64,000 nucleotides of DNA from Kryptolebias marmoratus (taxonomy: Eukaryota > Chordata > Actinopteri > Cyprinodontiformes > Rivulidae). The stretch is taken from NCBI RefSeq assembly GCF_001649575.2, contig NC_051449.1, positions 20,549,022-20,613,021 on the forward strand. Direction: 5' to 3'. The translations under genes were made by a program, and so were the position numbers. Position 1 is the stretch's first letter. Each line of letters opens with the position of its first letter. The notes beneath the pieces are model-generated. The model did not search any database. It was given only the letters and a program-made list of their open reading frames with translations, and was not told the origin of the DNA. This document shows positions 1 through 11,100 of the stretch, piece by piece.

Positions 1-351
1 AGTAGTATTAGTAGTATTAGTAGTAGCAGTAGCAGCAGTAGTATTAGTAGTAGCAGCAGTAGTATTAGTAGTAGCAGCAGTAGTATTAGTAGTAGCAGCA
101 GTAGTATTAGTATTAGTAGTAGCAGCAGTAGTATTAGTAGTAGCAGTAGCAGCAGTAGTATTAGTATTAGTAGTAGCAGCAGTAGTATTAGTAGTAGCAG
201 TAGCAGCAGTAGTATTAGCAGTAGCAGTAGTAGTAGCAGCAGTAGTATTAGTAGTAGCAGCAGTAGTATTAGTAGTAGCAGTAGTAGCAGCAGTAGCAGC
301 AGTAGTAGCAGCAGTAGTATTAGTAGTAGCAGCAGTAGTATTAGTAGTAGA
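1..351. repeat. Compound AGT/AGC/ATT trinucleotide microsatellite
   Basis: The first 351 bases are an imperfect array of AGT, AGC and ATT triplets, built from a recurring block of about 21 bases (AGC-AGC-AGT-AGT-ATT-AGT-AGT). The array runs off the left edge, so its real length is unknown. It lies downstream of the last visible slc35d1 exon, either in its last intron or beyond. No coding role is supported. Confidence 0.95.
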
Positions 352-1067
352 TTTGGTTTTAAGGACATGTCAGCAGCGACGGCTATAAGGCGCTGCAAAC
401 AAACAGCTCATTTAAAACAAGAAATATGAAGAAAAAAAGAATTATAATTTAAATCTCGTTGTTCTTTTTAATTTGTTTGATAAATGTTTAAAACTTTTCT
501 GTGGTGAGACCTTTTTACCAACACTTTCCATGTTGTTCTGACAGTAAAAACATTGCAGAGAAGCATTTTTCTTTAACCTTTCCAATCCTGTCACTTCTGC
601 ATCACAGTCGTTTACAAACAGCTCTATAGTTGCACTAGCAGTTAGCTGTAACACTGGGCTCACTTTTAGCAGGAATATTATGTTTCTGCTGGAATATCCA
701 AGAATGTGACATTCACAATGATGTAAAAGTTTATATTAATGTTTTAATGAACTGATATCATTTGGATTAAGACACAAAAACCTGCTTTAGAAACAAACCA
801 GCCATTTGCTCGTCAGAGCGACAAGCGGACCCACGTCCAAAGCAGATTTTAAGGTCCTAAAACAGCTCAGATCTTCAAAAACTAATATAAGTTAGTGCAA
901 ATTCTGTTTTATAGACCTGTCGTCAGTTCTGCATCAGAAATAATGTGTTCAAAGAGCCATCTACAACAGGTAAGATATAAATTATTCAGAATATTCTTCT
1001 GAATGACGCCTAAACTATCCCATTAACAGTCAGTCCACGCCAAATTTAACTGGTAGCTCCGTCTCAC
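352..1067. other. Non-coding stretch left of the last visible slc35d1 exon
   Basis: No exon could be recognised here. The final slc35d1 coding exon expected after position 1068 was searched for on the minus strand and not found, so this is most likely intron sequence. Positions 941-1003 resemble a dispersed repeat seen again near 8633, 34511 and 54160 (family C: a 'caaagagc..ctacaacaggtaag' type core). Confidence 0.5.
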
Positions 1068-4000
1068 CTGATGTTCAGACCCGCAAAGTTGGTCCAGGTG
1101 AATATGTAGTCTCCACCAAACACCATTCCGATGTATGTGACCAGGATGTTCTGGGGGGGAATTCAGGGAGAAGTTCCTCAGTTAGCGGCCTTTACGGGGC
1201 GCTGCCGAAGCTAACCCACTCACCTTTATGCAGCCTATGATGGAGGTGGTGAGCGCCGAGTTGCACTGTGTGCACAGCAGGATGGAGTACATCAAAACAA
1301 AGCTGAAAACAAGAAACCAACATGAGCAGCAGATACTGTGTGTTAGATGACACCTGTGGGAGCCGGACGGCTACTTTACCCCATGACACAGGAGAGCACA
1401 AACTGCACAACAAACAGGGGATCAGACCAGCCTTCATACTGCAGCCCCTGTTCCAAACACACACACACACACACAAACACACAGACACAGAGATAGTGAC
1501 ACACTCCTGCTGACCGACAATGAATGCTGCAGACTGGTTTGTGTTCCCAAACGTACCGTCTGTAGGTCTCCCGAGCAGTGAGCGTACGCCAGCGTGGGGA
1601 CGATCATGATCAGAGCGTTGTAATACAGCAGCCCGTACTTGCCGAGCTCCTGCGGACACAGCAGCAATGGGTTACCGTCAGCGTGCGCGCCGGCGAGGCG
1701 CTGTGGCCCGCCGCGAGGCCGCTCACCTTCGACTCGAGCTTCTGCTTCACGTAGGCCCCGCTGGCCGCTGTCAGAACGTTGTTCAGCATTATGAATAGGT
1801 ACCCTTCGAGGTCAAAAGCCAGGTCGTCGCTACGAAAACAGAGCGCGTTAACGGGCGAGACGCGGCGCGGGCCGAGGCGAGCGGCGGTCTGTGGAGGCGG
1901 CTCACCTCGCAGCGATAAAGGCGCCAAAGATCATGGTGAACACCGTCGTCTTAATGGCAGCGGAGAAGGTTTTCCTGGGAAGAAACAGGTTGCAGAAACT
2001 TAAATCTTCCTTTTCACAGGCAGCTGTCTGAGTGAGGGTGCTTTGGAACGGAGGCGGCGCCAACGTACTTGAGCAGGAGTCCCTCAAACACCATGGTGAG
2101 AAAAATACTGAACCTCCTGAGGACCGTGAACATGGGCAAACTGAGGCGGGGGAAAAAAAAAAAAACACAAAGAGTCGGGTTCAGAGCTTCAAACGCAGGG
2201 AAACCGGGTTTGTATTTAAGAAGGGGGCGGGGCAACTGTCTCTCACTTGAGTCGCTGCGTCCCAAACAGTCCAGATATCTGATTCCCAACGTACAACAGA
2301 GGCAGAGGGAACATCTGGAAGAGAAGGACACATGTGAAACACTACGGTTTACATCCACTCAGGGGCATGAACGTCAGTCACCTGGGGCTCTTAATGATTT
2401 ATTTGAACCATTCATGTTCCAGGGTGGAATGATTTTACAACAAACAACTTAAAGGATTTTTCAAAATCCACATAGGATCAAAATTATGCATATACCCTCA
2501 CCCCCACTAACTGAACTGGATTACAGGCTTTCTGTATTCATCAAGCGTCTGCTATCATTCTGGCTGATATTTGACAACTCTTCTTGGCGCTGCACCAAGA
2601 ACTACTGAAGGAAACGACACAAAAACCTCTGAAGAAGACACTGAGCGCAACTTCCTTCTTCTGGAAAAGGAAACAAATGGAGCGGCGTCAAATTTGAGTG
2701 GTTTTAGGATTTCTATTCTGTCTGTGGTACATGTGCCAAACAAACATTTAACCTCCTCCTCACTCCACGTCTGACTTCGAGTCGTTTCTCCTGCTAGTTT
2801 GTTTTGGTTGTATTTACCCCGAAGGCCCTGTGCTAAAGTCTGCTTCCTGCTTTTGGAGTGGTCTCCTGTCCGCTTGAGTTCACATATGCATTCAAACCGC
2901 ATCAGAGTTCACTTCAACCGAACTGAGACCGAGGATTTTAGGCGGAGCAGAGTTCGCTTTTTTTGGTCCTCATCAGAGTTGGATTGTGTGTTCACACCTC
3001 CCCAAAGGAACCGGACTCTTTAGGCAAACGAACCAGAGTTGGATTAAAGAGGACTAAACAGGGCGGGTGTAAACGTACCCTTAAACTGGTTGACTTCCTG
3101 GCACAGACCAGGCATCCACAGCAGGTTGGGGCTTAAGGAACGCCATTCCGGAAACTTCAAATTAGCCTGCTTTACCTCGAATCAACAGGACAACACACAT
3201 CCAAACTGCTTTCTGATTGGGTAAGCTAGAAGACCCTCCTTTATGAGTACATCTCCTCTGTGCAGTTCATCAGTATCCACAGCATGATGCTACCACTGCC
3301 GTGTCTGTCAGCTGGTTCAGTGTTCCTAGGTTCTTGTCATTGTGGGAAATCAGCTCAATCTGTGTCTCATCTGACCAGAAAACCTTTCTCCAGAAGACAT
3401 TTGGCTCATCCATGTGGACAGGCTCCATCTCAGTCCACGTTGACGTAAAAGTGGCTTCACTGTGGACAGAGACGCTGGTGTCCCAGTTACTAGTTCATGG
3501 TTGGTCTTGAACACCCTAACCAGTTCCCTTTCATCTGAGGGTGATAGTGGTGACACGTACAGATAACCTGTGTTTATGTACAATAGTTTGAACCGATGAT
3601 CTTGGAATCTGAAGCTACGACCTTCCCAACTTGTGTAAACGCGCAGTTCTCCTTAGATCTTCTCTGAGTTTGTTGGAATTTCCCATTGTTCTGAGTACTG
3701 CTCAATGCCATAAGTGCTGTCAGACGAATCCTTACGCTGGCTGAAAGGAACTACCAGCTGCAGTCAGTCGTGATCACAAACAAGTGGTCAGAACAAGTTC
3801 AAACCACTGAAGTTGTATGTTGTATCATTGTTCCAGTCTGGAGAAAGAACGGTTCAAATATAACCTTCATGTCCACGATAATGAGCAGACATTTCTGACT
3901 ACAACTGTGCATCGTAAAGCGAGAACTGCTGCAAGTTGAAAACGACCCACTCCTCACCTTGCGTGGCACACTTAAATCCATGTCTGGGAATGAAATAACG

Positions 4001-5155
4001 CCAAACATCTTCCCAGTCCTCAGCACCACAATGGTGGCCAGCATCTGCGGTGAACAGAAAGAAGACGGGGTGCAGCGAATCAAGACTCTGCTGCGTTGCC
4101 GGGAGGGGCAGAAGAAGCACGGGGTTCGGAAAAAACCCACTAACCTGACCAATCCCGACACATGTCGATGACGGGAATCTGTGAAATGCAGACAGATTTG
4201 CTCAGAGATAGATAGATAGAAGCTTCACCTGACAACTTGGTAAAACTCTTTGGTTTCCATGCAGGAGGTAATATATTTCACCACTATCAGCTTTGTGAGG
4301 TCGTCATAAGGAGAAAAAACGATCCTGTTCACACACACACACACATCGATAAGCTGCAACGTCAGGACTCTGATCCACTGTCAGAATTCAAAATGTGAAC
4401 TTAAAGTTGTAATATGTTGTTTGGCTCAACATAAAGATACTGACCTGACCAGATAACATGAGACTCAACTCTTTTAAACGTAGTTTTTAGTTTTATTTAC
4501 ATCCCCTTTTAATTGCGGGGTACCTCAAGGCTCCACCTTCGGTCCGATTCTCTTCCTGTTACATACAGTAGGCTTTTGTTTGGTTTGATTTTTTTCAGCC
4601 TCTCACTGCTAGACTGATTAATCTGCCAAAACAATTTAACCTGCCGTTATTTGTCATTTTTTATTTGTTTGGCAATTAGCCATGAATGCACACGCCTGAT
4701 TACCAAACAGGAATATGAGGACGCAGCAGAAGCAAACTTTTTAAAGCAGGACGGATTTCAGTTATAAAATGTTAACTTAATAAACTCTTTAAAATGTATA
4801 TTTGTAGCTTAGTTTGTGGTAAAATGAACACTGAAGTACTTCACCTAAGAAAATCCCTTGCATCTTGTTGGGGAAGGGTTGACAGAAGTCACAACCCTTC
4901 CTGTTTCAGTTCACCTTCAGGGGGGAACGCTCCCGTTCGAACTTTGGACCTTTGCCCCTTTTACCTGTAACCGGTGAGGACGCTTTTGTTGACGACGACG
5001 ATGAAGAAAGAGCTGACTCCGTAAAAGCCTGCGGCCAGCAGCTTGACAAAAAGTGTCGAAGCGTGTCCAGAGGTCTCACTGCGAACTTCGGCGGGCGAGT
5101 CGTCGGCTGACGAGCTCCTGTCCGGCTCGGTCCGTCGCTTGTGGAGCGACGCCAT
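1068..5155 (-). CDS. slc35d1: UDP-glucuronic acid / UDP-GalNAc transporter, SLC35D1-like (3' end missing)
   Basis: Multi-pass ER/Golgi antiporter of the SLC35D group that carries UDP-glucuronate and UDP-N-acetylgalactosamine into the lumen for glycosaminoglycan synthesis (family knowledge). Eleven coding exons, in reading order: 4965-5155, 4145-4178, 3958-4044, 2247-2314, 2069-2140, 1906-1974, 1727-1829, 1557-1649, 1380-1447, 1224-1302, 1068-1150. All have GT-AG borders and phases close, giving 315 complete codons; about 40 C-terminal residues are off the left edge. Diagnostic stretches: [12 protein letters not shown] (TM1), [61 protein letters not shown]. These fit SLC35D1 better than SLC35D2, which has different residues at TM1 and the last motif. 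The start at 5155 has AAAGATGG context; an upstream in-frame ATG at 5197 is weaker and adds residues unlike the family. The second exon is only 34 bp. Which teleost paralogue (a or b) it is cannot be told. Confidence 0.96.
1457..1490. repeat. AC/TG microsatellite next to a splice acceptor
   Basis: Nine AC units at 1457-1474 followed by imperfect ACAC/ACAG. On the coding (minus) strand it reads as a TG tract ending ten bases before the acceptor of the slc35d1 exon 1380-1447, inside a 109-bp intron. Confidence 0.9.
2830..3085. mobile_element. Probable non-autonomous DNA element (MITE-like)
   Basis: Stretch in slc35d1 intron 3 with the wording typical of short fish DNA elements: repeated 'accagagttggatt' and 'ttcacacctcc' blocks, ending in 'gggtgtaaacgtaccctta'. 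Both borders and a target duplication are unclear. Family not assigned. Confidence 0.4.
3250..3790 (-). mobile_element. Tc1/mariner-like transposon relic
   Basis: Degenerate transposase region on the minus strand in slc35d1 intron 3. The reverse complement of 3281-3300 gives the GGGSIMLW-type block of Tc1 transposases in damaged form (ggcagtggtagcatcatgct), and 3367-3420 matches the common antisense wording 'catctgaccagaaaacct..tctccagaag'. No open reading frame of useful length survives. Confidence 0.6.
4505..4570 (+). mobile_element. Non-LTR retrotransposon reverse-transcriptase fragment
   Basis: In slc35d1 intron 1 the plus strand encodes [16 protein letters not shown], the conserved reverse-transcriptase block of LINE elements (GVPQGS.LGP.LF). 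Flanking sequence is decayed, so only this short piece is called and the LINE clade is not assigned. Confidence 0.65.
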
Positions 5156-6389
5156 CTTTGACGTAGAGAGCGTAAGACCGCGATGTTCACCGCGCATGCG
5201 CAGAGCGCCAGGAACGATATAGCGAAAACACTCCGGTGAACTGAAGCGAAATCTGCTTCTAAAAACAGAATAACATCACTCTACATTCAATGTATTACAT
5301 GGAGAACTGCTTTAGATTTATACAATTTATACAACCTGATAACCTGAGACTCACTTTCCCTGAAATTTACATATTTCAGACTTTTCTGTCAGTTCTTGAC
5401 CCGGTTTAAACTGACTGTGTTGTTGCTGCTCTATTGATGCTTATCTAAAATTATTGGATGAGAGAAAAAACATTTTTTTGTCGGTTTTGCAGTGTGTCTT
5501 GTGAGGACACCTACTACTGCAAGAAATTGTTTTTTTTCCCTCTTGTAGATATATACGAAAATGGCAAATCTAAATACTAGTTCTCAAAGTAATCATAGAA
5601 TCATGTTTATGTTCCTACAACATATTTTAAACTAATTTCAGGTTATTGTTATAGATTATTTAAAGAAAATTTACTTAATGTGCGAAGTGTATTATGTAAA
5701 AACATGAAAACATTCTTCCATAATGTGAATAAAAATATTTAGTCAACCAATAACTTTCCCTATTGTTATATTTTTGTTCTTACAAGAAATTTCAGGATAA
5801 TAAAATCATTTTAAACGTATAACGTGAAGGCATGTTTAAACAAACATTTGGTTGCAACGTGAAAAGTATATGTGCAAAAACATTAACATAACATTTTCAC
5901 TTGTAAAATATTCTTGTTCCTACATTTTTCACATTATAACCAAAATGTTTCACAGTACACAAACATCTTGTTCTAAAAGGTCATTTTACGGCTGTATTAT
6001 TGGTTTTATAATAACGCTGCTTTTACATCAATAATTTCACAAGTAAGCGTGTGTGAAAACATTTAGCTGCAACATAAAATATTAGAACTTTTAATAAAAC
6101 CTTAAAAATCCACGATGAACCAGGGAAAAACCACGATAACTACATAGTTTTATAATAGTTCAAACGGTAATTGTTAGATTTTGTGTGAATATTTGACCCA
6201 TGCTCTGTCAGTGAAGCTGAGCTCACCTGTGACTCTTCGTTTTATAATCCTCTGAAAATAAAGTAGGATGGCAGGAAGTGCCGGGGACGCTCAGACGGCT
6301 CTTTGGGAGACGGGTGGATGGTAGGCGCCCTGTCAAAATAAAAGCACTCCAACTGGAAACAACTTGGCGAGTCACTACAGGGTGATGGT

Positions 6390-6426
<37 letters not shown>

Positions 6427-6577
6427 CAAACAATTAAAACAACATTAAAAAAGTTGCGTCGGTCGTGTTAGTTTTTCTAATTCGTCCTGTTTAACTAGAG
6501 TTGGATGATTCCAAACTCACCGATTTCAAATCAAAACAAAAGCCACAGGCGGCACACGTGTAACACCTCTAAAGCAA
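5156..6577. other. Upstream region of slc35d1 / downstream of serbp1, no gene seen
   Basis: The first 60-70 bases upstream of the slc35d1 start are GC-rich with several CpG and probably hold the promoter and 5' UTR. From about 5250 the sequence becomes very AT-rich, with no ORF or exon recognised on either strand. A poly(A)-tailed stretch at 6240-6424 is listed separately. Confidence 0.6.
6240..6424 (+). mobile_element. Possible retroposed 3' end with a 33-A tail
   Basis: An uninterrupted run of 33 A at 6392-6424 follows a moderately GC-rich stretch that contains AATAAA-type hexamers (for example in 'tcaaaataaaagc' near 6333). This looks like the 3' end of a LINE/SINE or processed transcript on the plus strand. 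The 5' border, parent and target duplication were not found, so a simple poly(A) expansion is possible. Confidence 0.4.
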
Positions 6578-8116
6578 TTTATTAGAACAGGGATGTTTGC
6601 AGAGAATCTTTCATATTCATGTGGCTCAGTCCTACAAGAAATCTGCTCCAGCCATCTGTATCAGTGCATTGCAAGTGAGTAAAACACGTAAAGCTTAAAA
6701 ATCACTCCATGTACCCACGTCAATGAGAACTCCACCCTCCCTGGGTTTTTTATTAAAAGAAACTGCTCACTGGGAATGCTGACACAGGCGGCTTACAGCA
6801 CCATTAACTTACATTACATTCTGTGGCCCAATGATTGTTCCACAACGACATTTCTTTCAGACAATCTGCTACCGATGCTTCTGCACCGGCGCTATCAAAA
6901 ACAAAAATGCTAATATGTGGTTTCAAACAAAAAAAACAATAAGAATCTTCAGAGGACTGTGGTCGATTACGACCAAGTGCTTGGAGATCCGACGGACAGC
7001 CGAGAGGCTGCAGGAGCGAGATATGTTCCGTGGTCCTTCTACCGTTCTTCGCTACATTTAAAACGATCACTTCTCAAAAGACAGAAGGGACTACTTCAGG
7101 AGAGAACTTGCAGCTTACTGTAAGAGGATGGCAAGTTCAGAGTAAAGGGATGCCTAAACTAGCTAGCTGTCAAATCCACACGTTCAGTCTTATGCTTTGC
7201 TGCACTCACTCACACACACACACACACACACACGTAAGAAAAGGGGAAAAAACTAAGCATTTGCTGAGTGGCCCTGAAATAGCACAATATGCGTGACCTA
7301 AGAGGACCAGCCTAAAGATACACCGGGCCACGGGACACCCCGGAAACAGGTCTGCTTCAGAGGGGGGGGGTACAAAGCATTACTAACCACTGGTCCACTT
7401 TATTCAAAATGTAAATAAAAATAAAAGGAGGCATCAACTTTCACTGCACATCAAGCAGAAATATATGAAGTCAATTTGCTGGTTGCCCATCCTGGATTTG
7501 TCACGGACCCAACTAATTACACCTTAAATGCACGTTATGCTGTACTTCACACGTCTAATACAAGTTTCTTATGTAGTGTAACGCTACCACATCAGTGTGT
7601 GTCACCGGGGAGGGATGGGGAACGCCCCAACTAAAAAGGATTTTCTACAAATGACTTCATAATGCTTAACTGAAGTCATCAGGAAAAAAATAAAACAAAA
7701 AAAGTAAGAGATGCACACACTTTAACCAAACTGCAGAAATACAGAAATTCAAGCAGCACAAAAAATATTAAATGATGGATGTATAATCTCTGGAAAAATA
7801 AAAAGAGAAGAGAAAAGAAAACATCCCTGCTTTCATGTTCCTGGATACAAAACTTCAGTGTAACAAGAGGTCCTTTTCCATTTTTTTTGTTTTTGTTTTT
7901 GTTCTTTAAAACCGATAAAACTTTAGTCCTCTGGTGTTGTGAGTGGTATGGGATGACAGTCTGTTTGTTTTTTTTGTTGTTTTTTTTTTTAAATCTTTGT
8001 TGTTGTTGTTTTTTTTTCTTATATACTTGAAGATGTGGTAAGCATGCAAGCCTCGTAGAGGAGGGGCCCCCGGAAGGGCAGATGGGTCGGGCTGGTGGTG
8101 AGAGACGGAGCGTTTT
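6578..8116 (-). other. serbp1: Probable serbp1 3' UTR
   Basis: About 1.5 kb downstream of the serbp1 stop with no coding exon. TTTATT on the plus strand at 6578-6583 is an AATAAA poly(A) signal on the minus strand and is the proposed end; several T-rich stretches (7880-8025) and an AC repeat at 7211-7233 lie inside. SERBP1 transcripts in other vertebrates have long 3' UTRs. The end point is inferred only. Confidence 0.45.
7211..7233. repeat. AC microsatellite
   Basis: Uninterrupted AC dinucleotide run of about 11 units, preceded by ACTC repeats, within the presumed serbp1 3' UTR. Confidence 0.9.
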
Positions 8117-11100
8117 TCAGGCCAGGGCTGGGAACGCCTCGGGGTCGTCCACGTTGGGGACCGACACGCCGCTCGCCTGACGGAGCAAATACAGAGACAA
8201 CCAGCGCCGCCGTTAGAGGCAAATTACTACTTTTAGCAGAAGAGCGAGAAAACGGCTGCAGTCAAATGATGCAGAAATTCAGCTTTATGGGAGAAAAGTG
8301 TAGCTAATAAAACCCTCCAAACATGCAAATGGCACAGAAACCCATTTTAACTGTGGCCATGACTTCAGTAAATTGAAAGCAGCAGCCTTGTGTCACAAAA
8401 CGTTCATATTTAACCTTTACCCCTCCATAGCTTTTGCATAACGCAACTTTTAAAAACAGAAACAGCAGCTAGCCGAAGTTATTCCCCTGCAGGAACATCA
8501 TATTTCTGCTGAAATAACCGTGGACAGGTATTTAAAATAGCATTAAATTTTTAAAAGTAGGTTGTTTTTGTTTGAGACTTTGGTCTTGACTATGATCAGA
8601 CTAGTTGTTTTAACTGCTCCTCAAAACCAAGTTGATTCAAAGAGCTCCCTACAAATAAACGAGAGATTTAAGATCTGATTTATTCTTTCCTTTGTTGTTC
8701 ATAATGTTTCTATAGAACCCCTCTTCAAAGTGACAGAAATATCCCTTTAAGGCAGAAGGGAATTAAAATCCAGCCAGAACAACTTATTATCAGACTGCCA
8801 AACAACCACCTAAAGAGTAGGAGCCTCAGATTATTAAACATAATAAAATGTGACTTAAAGTTTTTACAAACTGACTTGAGGTCAGTCAGACGCTGAGCTG
8901 CTGCTGCTCTGAAGCGGCGGTGCTTTTACCGCCTGTTCAGACGCCGAGCTGACCCTTTTCTGAGGGGCGCTGAACAGCGTTTTGCGCCGCGTACCTTTTC
9001 AGACCGTCCTCCCCCGCGCGCCGTCCGGCTGCCTCCCCCTCCGCGGCCTCCCCTGCCCCCACGAGCGCCCCCGCGCCCGCGCCCGGGGCGGCCCAGGTCT
9101 CCGAAGTTGATCTCCAGCTGAGATGTGATGTCGTTGGCCGGCTTGCGGAAGTGGTGGTCGCTGGACTCGTCAGCGGTGCCCTGCTGTTATAGACAGATCG
9201 GGTGAAGGGTCTGAGTCCTAAAATATTTACTTTTTATGGACTACATGGATACTGATGAGGCATGCAGGTACCTTGTGGTAAACAGCGTGAGCCTCTGATT
9301 CTGTCTCTGAGCCTTCAATCAAAGCACCAACAGGCCTCTGAGGAGGAGGAGGAGGAGGAGGAGGGAAGAAAGGCATCATGTTGTGTTTTAGCAGCAATTT
9401 GTCAAACCAGCTGCTGTGATGTTCAGTGGCCTCCACAACAACTGGAGGATGTCAACCTACTTTCACATAAAAAATAAATAAAATACCATTACTACGAGCA
9501 GCCTGGGATTAGCTCCTGTTTGAAGACAAATAAATCATCAAGACAACAAGCTCCCAACTCAGTCATCATTCTGAATGAGAGACAGCAGAGAATCCACGTA
9601 TTTAAAGAGGTGGCAAACATGGGAGCTACAGTTAATGTCTGCTGTACTTCTACAAACAGCTGAATCAATGTCCTGTTGCACTCTTAATAAAAAACTTAAA
9701 AAGATAAATCTGCAGATGTCAGAATGAACCATGTAAGATGTAAACGATCACATATCGTCCTCGCTCTTTATCCGAGGAAAGAAACTCGTCCGGTACGAAC
9801 AAAACCTGAAGGTAAAACCTAACCTGGAGAGCCACAAGCGGCTTAGTTGGAGTTTAGTCCACAGCATCACAGATCTTTCCCACTTACGTCTTCACTCTTG
9901 GACTTGTGCAGCACGTATCCTTTCTTCCACTGGCTGTCGGCGCCCTCGTTGGGCTTGCGGATGTTGAACTCCACCTTGGTGCGCTCCTTGTCCTGCATGG
10001 CCTTCCACTCGTCCAGGGTCATCTCCTTCGGGCCTTCGTTCTTCACCTCTTCAACCTCGTTCTCCCTGGAACGCACCGCAGAAACGTCAGCGTGCCAACC
10101 TCCCCGTGCCTGTAAACCTGAGGTCGGGGAGCAGTGATGCAGTTTGTTCTGCACGCTCACTCTCCCGGTCTCCCCAGGCATTAAGTTGCTTTTAAACAGA
10201 AAAAAATACCCCCCCAAACATATGGATAAGGAGCAGATCCTCACTTGTTCTCGGAGCTGGCCGGTGGATTTTCCTCCCCCTCTGTGGTCGTCTCAGGAGC
10301 AGCAGTCTGTTCAGCCTCACTGCAGACAACAACAAGCAGACGCTTGTTTTAATAAAAACACTTACTTCACAATTTATCCATCTTATCAACAACTGTCAGC
10401 ACACACACTTTAAATATTACGAGGTAAACCTCAACGATCAATATGTAACCTATGGCATTAAAACTAGTGCTTCAGTTTGTGTTGTTGCAAAAACAGAAGC
10501 CCTTCATAGAAATGCTGCACAGTAAATCAGTGGCAGCTCCTTGTCCCCGTTTCCTTTCCTTTCCTTTTTTAAAAAAAAACTAACCTCACTTCATCCTTCA
10601 CGCTGCCCCAGTTGTGTGAGCCAGCACCACTGCGCTTCTCCTCACTTTTTGGATTGCTGCAGAGACAAAAATAAATAAATAAATAAATACTGTCATTTGA
10701 AAATAAGCACAAGTATATCTGTCATTTGTGAGACCGCGATTACAAAACAGAACCAAAATTATGTTTCAGAGGGTCAAAAACACAGAGCCAAGCCACAACG
10801 TAACCAAAACAATGAATGTAAAACGACAATGAAGCTGGATTTAATATAAACAAGCAAGGAACATTATAGGAACTAAAGGCGTCACAAAAGTGTACTTTAA
10901 ATATTTCTTATACCAAAAACCTAGATCAGGAAGTATGAAAAGATAATTTCCACTTCTACGTTAATACTCAATGAACTCTGTTGAATCCAGACCTTTTAAA
11001 AGACTGATCAGCTCAAACAATCTTTTAAAGGGGACTTATTATGTAAAATTCACTTTTTGCATGTTTTTGTACTTCCATTTGGGCATCTGCTGCTTCTAGA

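Noticed and set aside
1192..1659. 155-codon minus-strand open frame
   Set aside because: It reads across slc35d1 exons and introns in mixed frames, including the TG repeat.
9227..9436. Proline-rich frame over the GAG repeat
   Set aside because: Encoded by the microsatellite in a serbp1 intron; no homology or splice support.
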